IMG/VR virus record: IMGVR_UViG_3300010388_000195
Location: 1 to 43,656 of that record
Length of the DNA stretch: 43,656 nucleotides
Origin: a virus
Strand: one strand, 5' to 3'
Of this stretch, positions 5,804 through 13,732 are shown one piece after another. Positions within the stretch are counted from its first letter, which is position 1. Every line of letters begins with the position of its first letter. The translations under genes and the position numbers were made by a program. Under the pieces are notes generated by a model, which made no database searches, was not told the origin of the DNA, and saw only the letters and a list, made by a program, of their open reading frames with translations.

Positions 5804-6571
5804 TTACTCGGCAGTGGCGCGTTTTTCGTATGAAGTCTTAATCCGTTCCAGGTAACCTTCATCAAGCCGGTGTGTGATGTAGGAAATGCCAGTGGCAGTA
5901 GGCACGGCACTATTGAAGCAATCGCAAATGTTGATTACCTTGCCCAGTAGGTTTGCAATCCTGTGTCCCTCATCACTGCACGGGATTTGCATAGAGGAAA
6001 CACTGATGTTATACTGTCCCAGAAATACACTGTTCAAGTCCTTCGCCCTAAAAGTGCGTGCGATTGAGTACCAGGACCGGCTTCCCGTTTCATTCTCTTC
6101 CGTGTTGAACTCCACATCACGCAGCTCGCCCCATGTGCCTAGTGAGAAGCGCACTCGGCAGTGTGCCGACGCAAGGGAAAGGGAGTAGTACTTGTCACTA
6201 AAGAGGGATTCATTCTTGTCACGATTATCCAGGTCCAAGTGATGCAACAGACCGGCAGACTTGAGCACCGGGATAGTGTAGTTATCCATGATGTGCCGAC
6301 GCAAATCAGACTTGATGGAGTCTGCATAGTGCTTGGACAGTGCGTCCAAGTTGGCAGTGACAATTTCCAACTGCCCATTAAGGAAGGCAATCCGTTCACC
6401 TTCGCTTTTCTTTAGGCGCGTCGAATTCCGGGCAGCTTTGTCTGCGTAGATATCAGAAGTCTCTTTCTTGATCGTGATAACCTGTGCCTCCAGGTTGCGG
6501 ATTTGCTCCAGTGCCAGGGCTTGGCCCGGAGTCAGTTCCAACTGTTTCATTTCTGCGAATGTAGTAATCAT
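5804..6571 (-). CDS. Hypothetical protein with N-terminal coiled coil, 255 aa
   Basis: Largest protein of the left arm proper. Residues about 10-80 look like a coiled coil (regular Leu/Ile with many Lys/Glu). The C-terminal 150 residues are a globular mixed domain with three cysteines (NICDCFNSAVP near the end) and no motif that I recognise. I chose ATG 6571 (leader CCTTACTCACACATATG) over ATG 6595. It may be a structural or host-interaction protein. Confidence 0.72.
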   Translation of the reverse strand: MITTFAEMKQLELTPGQALALEQIRNLEAQVITIKKETSDIYADKAARNSTRLKKSEGERIAFLNGQLEIVTANLDALSKHYADSIKSDLRRHIMDNYTIPVLKSAGLLHHLDLDNRDKNESLFSDKYYSLSLASAHCRVRFSLGTWGELRDVEFNTEENETGSRSWYSIARTFRAKDLNSVFLGQYNISVSSMQIPCSDEGHRIANLLGKVINICDCFNSAVPTATGISYITHRLDEGYLERIKTSYEKRATAE

Positions 6572-6633
6572 ATGTGTGAGTAAGGACACACACACAAATG
6601 CCTGGCAGTTAACCCGTCAACACAAAAGTTAAC

Positions 6634-6831
6634 TCATTTATAGATTATTTTAAGGCCGGGTTTTCCCCCTTCGGAAAGGGGTACTACCTTCTCCTGTATC
6701 CAGTCTATCACTACATGACGGGGCTTGCCTGTGTGCCGGTGCAGTGCGTCTACCAGTAGATCGTAATTGTATGCCAGGAGTTGCGAACCTGGAGTGCGGA
6801 CGGCAGCTCCATGCAGTGCGAGCGCACACAC
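6634..6831 (-). CDS. Possible frameshifted C-terminal domain of the 7250 gene
   Basis: This frame is open from 7104 to 6634 but its upstream part is low-complexity. The credible part is the last 45 residues (YNYDLLVDALHRHTGKPRHV then VIDWIQEKVVPL). These resemble residues 27-60 of the neighbouring 6903-7250 product (YDYWGMVRICERLYDL then EWVEYNILGL), as if one small domain had been duplicated. A GTG at 6831 could start a separate 65-residue protein. Alternatively it is reached by a frameshift in the repeat tract at 6850-7020, where both frames are open. I cannot decide. Confidence 0.4.
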   Translation of the reverse strand: MCALALHGAAVRTPGSQLLAYNYDLLVDALHRHTGKPRHVVIDWIQEKVVPLSEGGKPGLKIIYK

Positions 6832-6849
6832 ATGGTGTGGGCATATGTA

Positions 6850-7020
6850 TGCGTACCTACCTGTGCGTACCTTAAGCCTACCTACCGCCCTACCTACCTT
6901 GCCTACCTTGCCCGTCGCTTGCCTACCTTTTTGCCTACCTTGCGTACCCTTCCTGGCTTGCGTACCTTTGCCCGTACCTTGGCTCGTACCTTGAGTTCTC
7001 TGCGTACCCTGCGTACCTTT
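6850..7020. repeat. Low-complexity tract of GCGTACC/CCTACCTTG units
   Basis: About 170 bases built from shuffled short words (GCGTACC, CCTACC, CCTTG). It encodes the Lys/Val/Arg-rich tail of the 6903-7250 protein, and the CTACC word also occurs in the microsatellite at 3921-3941. It is a likely site of replication slippage. Confidence 0.75.
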
Positions 7021-7250
7021 GCCGGGGCATCTACATCCTCGTACCATACCCCGAAGTATGTGTCCATGCTGTCGTTCAGTCCCAAGATGTTGTACTCTAC
7101 CCATTCAAGTGCGCTTTCTGCATTGAGGTCATACAGGCGTTCACATATCCGCACCATACCCCAGTAGTCATATGTGATGTAGCCATCCTTGCGTACCTTG
7201 TGGATGGCCTTATCAAAGTGCTTTCTGGGTTCGATGCGGATATATGACAT
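6903..7250 (-). CDS. Hypothetical protein with low-complexity basic tail, 115 aa
   Basis: Residues 1-75 look like a normal folded protein (MSYIRIEPRKHFDKAIHKVR, then a Trp/Tyr-rich helical domain). From about residue 78 the sequence degenerates into repeats such as KVRAKVRAKVRKPGRVRKV, encoded by the 6850-7020 tract, and ends in KRRAR. The tail might bind nucleic acid or be an accident of slippage. The frame at 6634 could restore a longer protein. The leader GACCACACTGCGGGT is not a clean CA repeat. Function unknown. Confidence 0.6.
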   Translation of the reverse strand: MSYIRIEPRKHFDKAIHKVRKDGYITYDYWGMVRICERLYDLNAESALEWVEYNILGLNDSMDTYFGVWYEDVDAPAKVRRVRRELKVRAKVRAKVRKPGRVRKVGKKVGKRRAR

Positions 7251-7263
7251 ACCCGCAGTGTGG

Positions 7264-8865
7264 TCAGCCCTTGGTCTTGTTCAACTCGGCAACCAAGTCA
7301 TCAACCATTTGGATACGCTGACCGATCCAGTGCATACAGTTCGTAGCCATGCTATTGCCGATGGCCTTGTACCTATGTCCATCTGGCGCTGGCTTACCCT
7401 TCCAGGTGATGTCAGTCCACCCCTTCGGAAACCCCTGCAATGCCTCACACTCTGAAGGTAGAAGCCTTCGTACCGCCATAGGTGTGGCGATGTGTGGAAT
7501 CTGGTCACCCATGCTTGCCTTGAGCGTCGTGGTGGTCTCTGCATTGGGTTCGGCACCGGCATCCCTGCGAAGGTTGCCAGGTTGGAACGAGATGCATTCC
7601 TGCATGACCGCTGGCGCACCATGACCACCGGCAGTACGCAACGGGCAATGGAGATCGCCAGTGAGTGCTTGGTTGTACAGGTCAACGCCTTGGATGTTCT
7701 GGACGAATGGCACATTGCCACCACCCGTACCAAATCGTGCAGCTACAGTAGGTGCTACATCATGTGGGCCGGTGACACGGCTGTCATTCGGATGGTTCTC
7801 ATAGACCAACTGGCTAGGTGTTGCGACGAACTGGTCTTGGGTAGCAGCGACAGTGAAGGTCTTATCCTCATAGTGCAACATACCCGTACCGCCACGCTCT
7901 GTCGGCTTCACCTCTCCACCCTTTGCCCCGGAGTACTCACCACCGCATCGCACCTTGAAGGCGATGGGCGGTTGTACCGCATGAGGGCCACGGGCTACCA
8001 GCGCAGGAACTGAATCCGAATGCTGGATGAGAGGGTCGAACTTTGCGTTGATGCCCTGGGAGTAGGCAGCACGATCTAGGACTACGGGCCGGTTGTCTAC
8101 TCCTCCGTCTCCTCCGTTGGGCTGTCCTCCATCTCCTCCAGTGGCAATGAGGTTGTAATGTTCATCTCCTGCTGGGCCTCCTGTTCCTTTGTGCCACTTT
8201 CTGGTGACTGAGCCAGAGATTCCATCTGGTCGGCAGTTAATCCTGCTTGATGCATCAACGCCTGTAACAGAAGGGGGGGGAGTTCCTTTCCACGTAGTAG
8301 GCTTCGTCGTAGAACCCCCGAAGCTGCCCGGGCCGTCAAGAAGTACCGCTGCGGAATGTCGCCAGTCTCCAGAACTGCACCCAACGAGGAAAATTCTGCG
8401 CCGCCGCTGGGGAAGGCCGTAGAACTGTGAGTCCAGCACTCGGTAGCAGAACCCATACCCGCAGTCAGCCAACGCTGTGAGGAGGGCCGAAAAGTCTGAT
8501 CCAGACTTCGATGACAGGAGTCCTGGGACATTTTCGTACACAATCCACTTTGGCTTAAGTCTCTTAACAAGTCCGAAATAGATGAGGGATAAGTTACCAC
8601 GTGGGTCATCCATTCCTTCTCGCATACCGGCAACTGAGAAGGCTTGGCAAGGTGGGCCTCCGACCAGAACATCAACTGTTCCTGGTTCGATGTCCCACTG
8701 TTTGTAGTTTTCGAGGTTTCCATAATTTTTTACTGTTGGGTAGCGCGTCTTCAATACCTCCGACGGGAACTCCTCAATCTCTGCGAACCCCACTGGAGTC
8801 CAGCCGAGTTTCTCCCAAGCCACGGATGCAGCTTCGATGCCGGAGCATACCGAAAAGTATCGCAT
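7264..8865 (-). CDS. DNA cytosine-C5 methyltransferase, 533 aa
   Basis: Transfers methyl from S-adenosylmethionine to C5 of cytosine. Motif I FSVCSGIEAAS (residues 4-14), motif IV GGPPCQAFS with catalytic Cys73, motif VI ENV (111-113), motif VIII QRRRR (153-157), and a C-terminal RLLPSECEALQGFP and AIGNSM (motifs IX/X) are all visible in order. The target-recognition region (about 165-460) is unusually long and has loosely repeated units such as APTVAARFGTGGGNVPFV. The start ATG overlaps the previous stop (TAATG) with AAGGAGGA upstream. It probably protects phage DNA from host restriction; no partner endonuclease is seen. A shadow frame at 8097-8723 is not a gene. Confidence 0.95.
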   Translation of the reverse strand: MRYFSVCSGIEAASVAWEKLGWTPVGFAEIEEFPSEVLKTRYPTVKNYGNLENYKQWDIEPGTVDVLVGGPPCQAFSVAGMREGMDDPRGNLSLIYFGLVKRLKPKWIVYENVPGLLSSKSGSDFSALLTALADCGYGFCYRVLDSQFYGLPQRRRRIFLVGCSSGDWRHSAAVLLDGPGSFGGSTTKPTTWKGTPPPSVTGVDASSRINCRPDGISGSVTRKWHKGTGGPAGDEHYNLIATGGDGGQPNGGDGGVDNRPVVLDRAAYSQGINAKFDPLIQHSDSVPALVARGPHAVQPPIAFKVRCGGEYSGAKGGEVKPTERGGTGMLHYEDKTFTVAATQDQFVATPSQLVYENHPNDSRVTGPHDVAPTVAARFGTGGGNVPFVQNIQGVDLYNQALTGDLHCPLRTAGGHGAPAVMQECISFQPGNLRRDAGAEPNAETTTTLKASMGDQIPHIATPMAVRRLLPSECEALQGFPKGWTDITWKGKPAPDGHRYKAIGNSMATNCMHWIGQRIQMVDDLVAELNKTKG

Positions 8866-9098
8866 TAGACGATTTCCTCCTTGCTCATCTTCTTCTTGAG
8901 GGTGCGCCACTTCTTGATGGTGGCGACCATCGGGTCGGAAGCCCTGCCGGAGCAAATCGTCTCAAACTGGTTGAGCAGTTTCTTCATTGCATCGATGTGC
9001 TTCTGGAGGATTTCTTTCTCCTCGCATTGGATTTGGATTTCCATTTCGAGTTCTTCGTTTTGTGCGTGTAAGGAATTAAGGTATTCCTCGTCGTTCAC
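8865..9098 (-). CDS. Small coiled-coil protein, 77 aa
   Basis: Residues 1-45 are heptad-like (EYLNSLHAQNEELEMEIQIQ..EEKEILQKHI), followed by a basic C-terminus. The start is GTG at 9098, overlapping the upstream stop as GTGA; its own stop overlaps the methyltransferase start. The tight packing suggests co-translation with the methyltransferase, but no functional link is known. Confidence 0.75.
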   Translation of the reverse strand: MNDEEYLNSLHAQNEELEMEIQIQCEEKEILQKHIDAMKKLLNQFETICSGRASDPMVATIKKWRTLKKKMSKEEIV

Positions 9099-9469
9099 TT
9101 GGTCAGTCCAAGCACAGCCTGGAGGTAACGGGTGCGGAAGGATGCGACATCTTCACCGATCTCTGGCTGGCACTTCACATCGTTGATGTTGCTACCATAG
9201 ACCTTGACGGCTTCGGAGATGGACTCCCAGAGTTTGTCGTACTTGCGGTACATCATAACCTTCTGGGACAGCGTGATGCCTTTGGCGCTGGTCTTCGGGT
9301 CACGACAGGCGAAGGCGAGGGAACGCAGGGTAGTCCACGACAACTTGCTCACGACATCGTCGGTGATGGCAGCCTTGAGGCGGTCAGCCGGACGCTTGTT
9401 GAGGTCGAAGTACTCGACTACCTCGATGGTAGTCTGGGGCTTCTGCTTGGTTTGGTTTTCTTGGGTCAT
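9095..9469 (-). CDS. Hypothetical protein, 124 aa
   Basis: Unrecognised, soluble and helical, with a polar Gln/Thr-rich start (MTQENQTKQKPQTTIEVVEY). It overlaps the next gene by 4 bases and follows the upstream gene after 3 bases, so it belongs to the methyltransferase operon. No metal or nucleotide-binding motif is apparent. Confidence 0.75.
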   Translation of the reverse strand: MTQENQTKQKPQTTIEVVEYFDLNKRPADRLKAAITDDVVSKLSWTTLRSLAFACRDPKTSAKGITLSQKVMMYRKYDKLWESISEAVKVYGSNINDVKCQPEIGEDVASFRTRYLQAVLGLTK

Positions 9470-9472
9470 ATG

Positions 9473-9802
9473 TTACTTGGTTTGAGGGAGAATGTATTGG
9501 TCGTGAAGCGGGTGCTTCTGGTTGAAGATGATGCCTTCCTCGCTGGTGTAAGCCAACGGGATGTTGTAGGCAGAGTCGAGATCGGTGTAGACCCTGTTCT
9601 CGCTGCCGATGCGAGTGACACAGACAGGACGTACATACCATTCGTGGTCGATTAACTCCGGGAATCGCTCGGTCTTGCCGATGCGGTTGATGAAGTCAGT
9701 CGGGTCACGCAGGATGCTGACGACCTGGCTGTGACAACCGGGGAGGTGGATTCCCCGAATGTTGATTGCACAAATGAAGTGCGTGTTTTCTGGATTGCTC
9801 AT
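9473..9802 (-). CDS. Hypothetical protein, 109 aa
   Basis: Unrecognised, beta-rich pattern with scattered Cys and His (HFICAINIRGIHLPGCHSQ; WYVRPVCVTRIGS) that do not form an obvious zinc site. ATG at 9802 is preceded by CCTTCCT, not by a purine SD. It lies downstream of the 9870-10346 gene with a 67-base gap containing an imperfect GGAAGG/CCTTCC dyad. Confidence 0.72.
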   Translation of the reverse strand: MSNPENTHFICAINIRGIHLPGCHSQVVSILRDPTDFINRIGKTERFPELIDHEWYVRPVCVTRIGSENRVYTDLDSAYNIPLAYTSEEGIIFNQKHPLHDQYILPQTK

Positions 9803-9869
9803 AGGAAGGACTGCCAGTGATGGCGAACCCCCTTCCTTCAGTCAACGGCAAAATAACTCTTTTGTGATT

Positions 9870-10346
9870 TTATTCCGGCTTGGGTGGGTCAACTGGCTCG
9901 GCATCGATAATCAAACTCTTGGTATCCAGCAACTTATTGATGTCGTCCGCAGAGATACGAAGTTCTGCTTTGATGTTCACAGTAGGGGTAGGGTCTACCA
10001 GTTTGTCCAACTTATCGATGGCAATGGCAGCTGAAAGCATCAGTTGACCAAGGGGGATTCCGTCTACCTCATTCTCAAGTCGCTCGGTTGCCTTGTCTAC
10101 AAACGATGCAAGGCGGTGTGCGGTCTTGCGCTTGAACGCCAGGACATCGAGTTGTCCTGTATCCTGTAAGTTATTACGAATCTCCCCGACGATCCGTGGC
10201 TCGACTGCGGTCATCTTGGCTGTGTCGGCAGGGGCTGTGCCTTGCTTCAGCAGTTGCTCGATACGCTTCACAGTATGCTTGGGCAACTTCTTGCCGGCCT
10301 CTGGGTTCGTGCCATCCAATCGTTCAAACTTCGGGTCTGTATCCAT
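9870..10346 (-). CDS. Putative DNA-binding (HTH) protein, 158 aa
   Basis: Residues about 20-60 (LPKHTVKRIEQLLKQGTAPA then TAKMTAVEPRIVGEIRNNL) fit a helix-turn-helix. The middle is helical and the C-terminus is Pro/Asp-rich. It is the first gene of the minus operon and faces the divergent plus operon. Its position fits a regulator or a small-terminase-like protein, but neither is shown. The ATG at 10346 is only about 6 bases from a -10-like TATACT, so the transcript may be leaderless. Confidence 0.7.
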   Translation of the reverse strand: MDTDPKFERLDGTNPEAGKKLPKHTVKRIEQLLKQGTAPADTAKMTAVEPRIVGEIRNNLQDTGQLDVLAFKRKTAHRLASFVDKATERLENEVDGIPLGQLMLSAAIAIDKLDKLVDPTPTVNIKAELRISADDINKLLDTKSLIIDAEPVDPPKPE

Positions 10347-10399
10347 TAAATAAGTATACACAGTTGACCCAGTTAATCAAGGGTGGTAACCCAATAGTT
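10347..10399. promoter_or_regulatory. Divergent promoter region
   Basis: On the minus strand TTGATT and TATACT are separated by 16 bases and the -10 ends 6 bases before the ATG of the 9870-10346 gene, so initiation would be at or next to the start codon. On the plus strand TTGACC lies at 10364-10369, but no good -10 follows at normal spacing. Both operons must start here or be fed from elsewhere. Confidence 0.45.
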
Positions 10400-10840
10400 A
10401 TGTTGTTCCACATCAAGATCGAGCCACCGCCCACGCATCAAGCTGCACTTCGCATCCTCAAGAACAAGAAGACCGGACAGATGTTCGTGGGTAAGATGGC
10501 TAAGTCCTCCGCAAAGAAGTGGAGTCTTGAGGCTACCAGTATGATGAAGACGCTGGCGCAGGAAGCCAAGGTCACCCCCCTTGACGAGCCGTGCCAGGTT
10601 GGTATAGTGTTCATCTATCCCCACACCAAGGAGAGCAAGCGTATCGCTGACAAGACCGGGGCAGATGTAGTGAACAAATCGACACGACCAGACCTGGATA
10701 ACCTGTCCAAGTCCGTGCTGGATTGCCTTGTGGATTCGGGCTGGATTAAGGATGACGGGCTTATCTTTGAACTCATTCTCCGTAAGGGTCACGGTGAAAC
10801 TCCTATGGTTATTGTTGACATTACTCCCGCCCAAGAGTAA
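10400..10840 (+). CDS. RusA-like Holliday junction resolvase, 146 aa
   Basis: RusA-family enzymes cut four-way DNA junctions as dimers. The family signature is present: RPDLDNLSKSVLDCL at residues 96-110 followed by WIKDDG at 115-120, giving the conserved acidic residues (D98, D100, D118/D119). The length is slightly above E. coli RusA. I started at ATG 10400, since the longer open frame extends into the divergent promoter. It begins the plus-strand recombination/replication operon and would resolve branched DNA made by the exonuclease and Rad52-like protein downstream, before packaging. Confidence 0.88.
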   Translation: MLFHIKIEPPPTHQAALRILKNKKTGQMFVGKMAKSSAKKWSLEATSMMKTLAQEAKVTPLDEPCQVGIVFIYPHTKESKRIADKTGADVVNKSTRPDLDNLSKSVLDCLVDSGWIKDDGLIFELILRKGHGETPMVIVDITPAQE

Positions 10841-10857
10841 CCCACCTTCCCTCACCT

Positions 10858-11661
10858 ATGAGTACCACATCCCAAATCATCCACGATCTGTCCTTCGCAG
10901 ATTACAAGAAGAACCCCGGCGTGAACGCATCCTTCCTCAAGAAGTTTGCTGTCTCGCCTCTGTACGCCAAGACCGACACGTTTGAGTCTTCGGCTGCCAC
11001 CGACCTCGGCAACTACGTCCACGCTCTCCTCATTGACCGGGGTACGCTGGACAACTTCGCCTGTCTCCCGACCACGGGTGAAGGTAGCAAGACCGCCCGT
11101 GCCAAGTGGCGCGAGGAACATCCCGATGGCGTTCTGCTGTCTCCCTCCCAGATGGAGCAAGGCAAGGCTACGGCTGAGTCCCTCGCCAACTATCCGTACT
11201 ACGACGAGCTGCTGAAGCGTGGCAAGGTGGATACGGAAGTTACTATCTTCGTCAAGCATCCCAAGTACGGCTTCCCTATGAAGGCTCGTATCGACATCTT
11301 GGTTACCGATGGCGACAAGATGTATCTCGGTGACGTGAAGACCTACGGCAAGGCTCTCACCAAGAAGCAACTCTTCTGGGATATCCGTGACCGGGGTTAC
11401 GACATCCAACTCGCACACTATCGTCGCTGTCTCCAGATCGCCCTCAATCGCTCCCCGGAGGAGATGGCTCTGTACTTCGCTGAAACGGAGACGGCAGCTC
11501 ACGACAGTTGCAAGGTCATCCTCGACGAAGGCTGGCTCGCCCACGCTGAACTGCGCCTCGACGAGTACTATCGCATCTACAACGAGTGCTACGAGTCCGA
11601 TGTGTATCCAGGCTTCAACTTCGGCAAGCCGTTGACCCTCTCGCTGGGCGATAACGTCTAA
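10858..11661 (+). CDS. PDDEXK-type (RecE/exonuclease VIII-like) exonuclease, 267 aa
   Basis: The motif series fits phage recombination nucleases of the RecB/RecE PDDEXK fold: LGNYVHALLID (50-60), KARIDILV with D146, LGDVKT with D159 and K161, and YDIQLAHYRR (181-190). Such enzymes resect DNA ends to give single strands that the Rad52-like annealer (14351-15262) can pair. It lies 17 bases after the RusA gene and 5 before the next gene. A Cas4-like function is conceivable but no cysteine cluster is present. Confidence 0.87.
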   Translation: MSTTSQIIHDLSFADYKKNPGVNASFLKKFAVSPLYAKTDTFESSAATDLGNYVHALLIDRGTLDNFACLPTTGEGSKTARAKWREEHPDGVLLSPSQMEQGKATAESLANYPYYDELLKRGKVDTEVTIFVKHPKYGFPMKARIDILVTDGDKMYLGDVKTYGKALTKKQLFWDIRDRGYDIQLAHYRRCLQIALNRSPEEMALYFAETETAAHDSCKVILDEGWLAHAELRLDEYYRIYNECYESDVYPGFNFGKPLTLSLGDNV

Positions 11662-11666
11662 CAGTT

Positions 11667-12308
11667 ATGACACACGGCACTTGGATTCCCAAGGCCGTAT
11701 TGGAACGGGTGGACATTCCTTTGTCTGCCCGTGTCCTTTACGGACTAATCGATGCCCTCGATGGTGACGAGGGATGCTATGCTTCCAACGGGTGGATCGC
11801 CACGAACCTGGCGTTGACCCCCAGACAGGTACAGAACCTCCTCAAGATGCTGGTCGATGCCGGCCTTGTGGTACGCATCGAGACCGATGGGAAACGCATC
11901 CTGCGGACGGTGGAGAAGCAAGCACTTGTGGCGCTGAAGGGGGATGCAGTCAATTTCGTCCCCCCCACGAAGCCCATTTCATCCCCCCCACGAAGTAGAC
12001 TTCGTACAGATAATACAGAGGATAACAAAGAGGATAATAATAACCCCTTACCCCTTCCTCACAGTCCTATGTTCCGTAGGGTCTGGGACGAGTGGGTTGC
12101 CTATCGTCGAGCGTCGAAGAAGAAGTTGTCGGAGTTAGCCAAGCAGAAGCAGCTCGCTATGCTGGCTGGGCTGACCGAAGCGGAAGCCATCGAGTGCATC
12201 AACCGATCCATCTCCAACGACTGGCAAGGACTGTTCCCAGAGAAGCAGAAGAACAGTAAACCCTTTTCCAAAATCTTAACCAGAGATGACCACGCCAATG
12301 GATTCTGA
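11667..12308 (+). CDS. Winged-helix replication protein, 213 aa
   Basis: The N-terminal 90 residues have a winged HTH (YASNGWIATNLALTPRQVQN then LLKMLVDAGLV), a fold used by phage replication initiators and DnaD/primosomal proteins. A Pro/Asn-rich low-complexity linker (about 110-135) leads to a C-terminal helical domain (residues 145-200) with GLTEAEAIECINRSISNDWQ, typical of DnaD-type C-termini. It is followed, with a 23-base overlap, by a helicase loader. It probably binds the origin or recruits the helicase; the origin itself is not identified here. Confidence 0.78.
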   Translation: MTHGTWIPKAVLERVDIPLSARVLYGLIDALDGDEGCYASNGWIATNLALTPRQVQNLLKMLVDAGLVVRIETDGKRILRTVEKQALVALKGDAVNFVPPTKPISSPPRSRLRTDNTEDNKEDNNNPLPLPHSPMFRRVWDEWVAYRRASKKKLSELAKQKQLAMLAGLTEAEAIECINRSISNDWQGLFPEKQKNSKPFSKILTRDDHANGF

Positions 12309-12993
12309 CCGCCCATTCTGCCGGGGATGCAAGGGACAGGTAACCGCTGTCCTCGACACGAACAAGAACCAGTTGCTGAACTTCTACACCTGTGAGCCTT
12401 GCGCTGTCAGCGGGAAGACCAGCCACTTCACCCACCCCTTTGACTACACGGAGATGTTCGCTGGCAAGGGCTACAAGTTCATCAAGCATCACCCAGACCA
12501 TCCCAAGGGCTTCTACGATACAGACCTCGCCCTGCTCCCACAGAGCCTCCAGGTCGCCAGCCAATGGTCTCCGTCCACCAAGGTAAGCATCCTGCTCCAC
12601 GGGACGACTGGGACGGGTAAGACGAGAACCGCTTGGCTCATCTTCAATCGACTGTGGATGCTGAACTTCCCGGCACGGGCGGTCTGGTTGCCTATGCGGA
12701 AGTTGGAAGCGTCCATCGAGAAGGGCTTTGAAGACCACAAGCACGGCAAGGTGCTGGACTTCTTCTGCACCGTTCCGCTTCTCGCCTTCGACGATCTGGG
12801 GAAAGAGCGACTGACCCCACGTCTTGAAGCCGACCTGTTCGCCATCCTGGATGAACGCACCAGCAATCTCCGACCCACAATCATCACGACCAACTACAAT
12901 GGAACAACCCTCCTCGACAGGTTCAACAACAAGGAAACAGGTGAAGCCTTCCTGCGCCGACTCCGTGAATACTTCCACCCAGTTCACTCTTGA
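12286..12993 (+). CDS. DnaC-like helicase loader ATPase, 235 aa
   Basis: Loads the replicative helicase. A zinc-binding N-terminus (C12, C15, C36, C39) is followed by an AAA+ ATPase: Walker A GTTGTGKT (106-113), Walker B LLAFDDLG (165-172), sensor-like IITTNYNG (199-206) and an arginine-rich RRLREYF near the end. Length matches DnaC/IstB-type loaders. No phage helicase is present, so it presumably hijacks the host DnaB. The start at 12286 overlaps the upstream gene; ATG at 12298 is an alternative. Confidence 0.88.
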   Translation: MTTPMDSDRPFCRGCKGQVTAVLDTNKNQLLNFYTCEPCAVSGKTSHFTHPFDYTEMFAGKGYKFIKHHPDHPKGFYDTDLALLPQSLQVASQWSPSTKVSILLHGTTGTGKTRTAWLIFNRLWMLNFPARAVWLPMRKLEASIEKGFEDHKHGKVLDFFCTVPLLAFDDLGKERLTPRLEADLFAILDERTSNLRPTIITTNYNGTTLLDRFNNKETGEAFLRRLREYFHPVHS

Positions 12994-13213
12994 GTTGCTG
13001 GACTGTCGGTATCCGCTGACCCTCTGGAAAGTTAAGAGCCAGTCGAGCAGCTCCTACTACACGACCAACATCCTCACGAACCAATGCACCTGTGAACATT
13101 GGATGCGTCGCCTGTGGGACAAGCCGGAGGAGCAACGGGTCTGCAAGCACATCCGGGCAGCCCGTGAACAGGCGTTAAACGAATATTTGCGGGACTTGAA
13201 AAAAAGATATTGA
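12965..13213 (+). CDS. SWIM zinc-finger small protein, 82 aa
   Basis: CTCEHW (C41, C43) and CKH (C60, H62) form the CxC..CxH pattern of a SWIM finger, a zinc site found in recombination and DNA-binding proteins. No ATG is available at this position. The GTG at 12965, inside the end of the helicase-loader gene, gives the longest plausible protein; a TTG at 12995 would remove ten residues. It may assist the recombination proteins around it. Confidence 0.7.
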   Translation: MNTSTQFTLELLDCRYPLTLWKVKSQSSSSYYTTNILTNQCTCEHWMRRLWDKPEEQRVCKHIRAAREQALNEYLRDLKKRY

Positions 13214-13250
13214 CCTTAGACATTTAAGTACACATACCATTCACATCCTT
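13210..13250 (+). promoter_or_regulatory. Possible internal promoter before the lysozyme-like gene
   Basis: TTGACC at 13210-13215 has five of six -35 consensus bases, but the hexamer 17 bases downstream is CATACC, a weak -10. A 37-base gap here breaks the run of overlapping genes, which fits separate control of the lysozyme-like gene. Confidence 0.3.
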
Positions 13251-13715
13251 ATGAAACGTATCCTATCACTGCTCCTGGCTTTCGCCTCCTGCGAAGCCAA
13301 GTCCATCGTAACCGACGATCTCGTACACAAGGTCGCCATCATTGAATCCAACATCAACGACGATGCTGTTGGCGACAATGGTCGTAGCCGTGGCGCGTTC
13401 CAGATTTCGCAGGAAGCCTGGACTGATGCCGTAGCCTATCACCGTGTCATTGCCGGCCCTCACGAATACACGCTGGCAACCGACTGGAAGGTCTACGCAC
13501 ACGACTACACGATTGCCCGTCACGCAGCTGAACTCATCCTCAAGATGCACGAAGAGCGTATGATTAAGAACCGCATCAAGCCCACTCCTTTCAAGTTGTA
13601 TATGGCTTACAATATGGGCTACTCTGGGGCTTCCCAGTTCGGGTTCAACATCAACGCCACCTACGGGCGACGCAAAGCAATCCTGCTCCGCGCCCAGAAC
13701 ATCCTGTCCAAGTAA
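13251..13715 (+). CDS. Secreted lysozyme / transglycosylase-like protein, 154 aa
   Basis: Residues 27-53 read HKVAIIESNINDDAVGDNGR then SRGAFQIS, the lytic-transglycosylase/goose-lysozyme signature with candidate catalytic Glu32, and AYNMG at 119-123 is the usual third motif. It cleaves peptidoglycan glycan strands. The N-terminus MKRILSLLLAFASCEAKS is a Sec signal; the Cys at 14 lacks a canonical lipobox. It is probably the endolysin or a virion entry enzyme, exported without holin help. Its place inside the replication operon, far from the holin at 19057-19437, is unusual. Confidence 0.8.
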   Translation: MKRILSLLLAFASCEAKSIVTDDLVHKVAIIESNINDDAVGDNGRSRGAFQISQEAWTDAVAYHRVIAGPHEYTLATDWKVYAHDYTIARHAAELILKMHEERMIKNRIKPTPFKLYMAYNMGYSGASQFGFNINATYGRRKAILLRAQNILSK

Positions 13716-13732
13716 TTTCCCCACACACCACA

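Noticed and set aside
8097-8723. 208-codon frame on the minus strand inside the methyltransferase gene
   Set aside because: Overlaps the core catalytic part of a clear C5 methyltransferase in another frame and has no motif.
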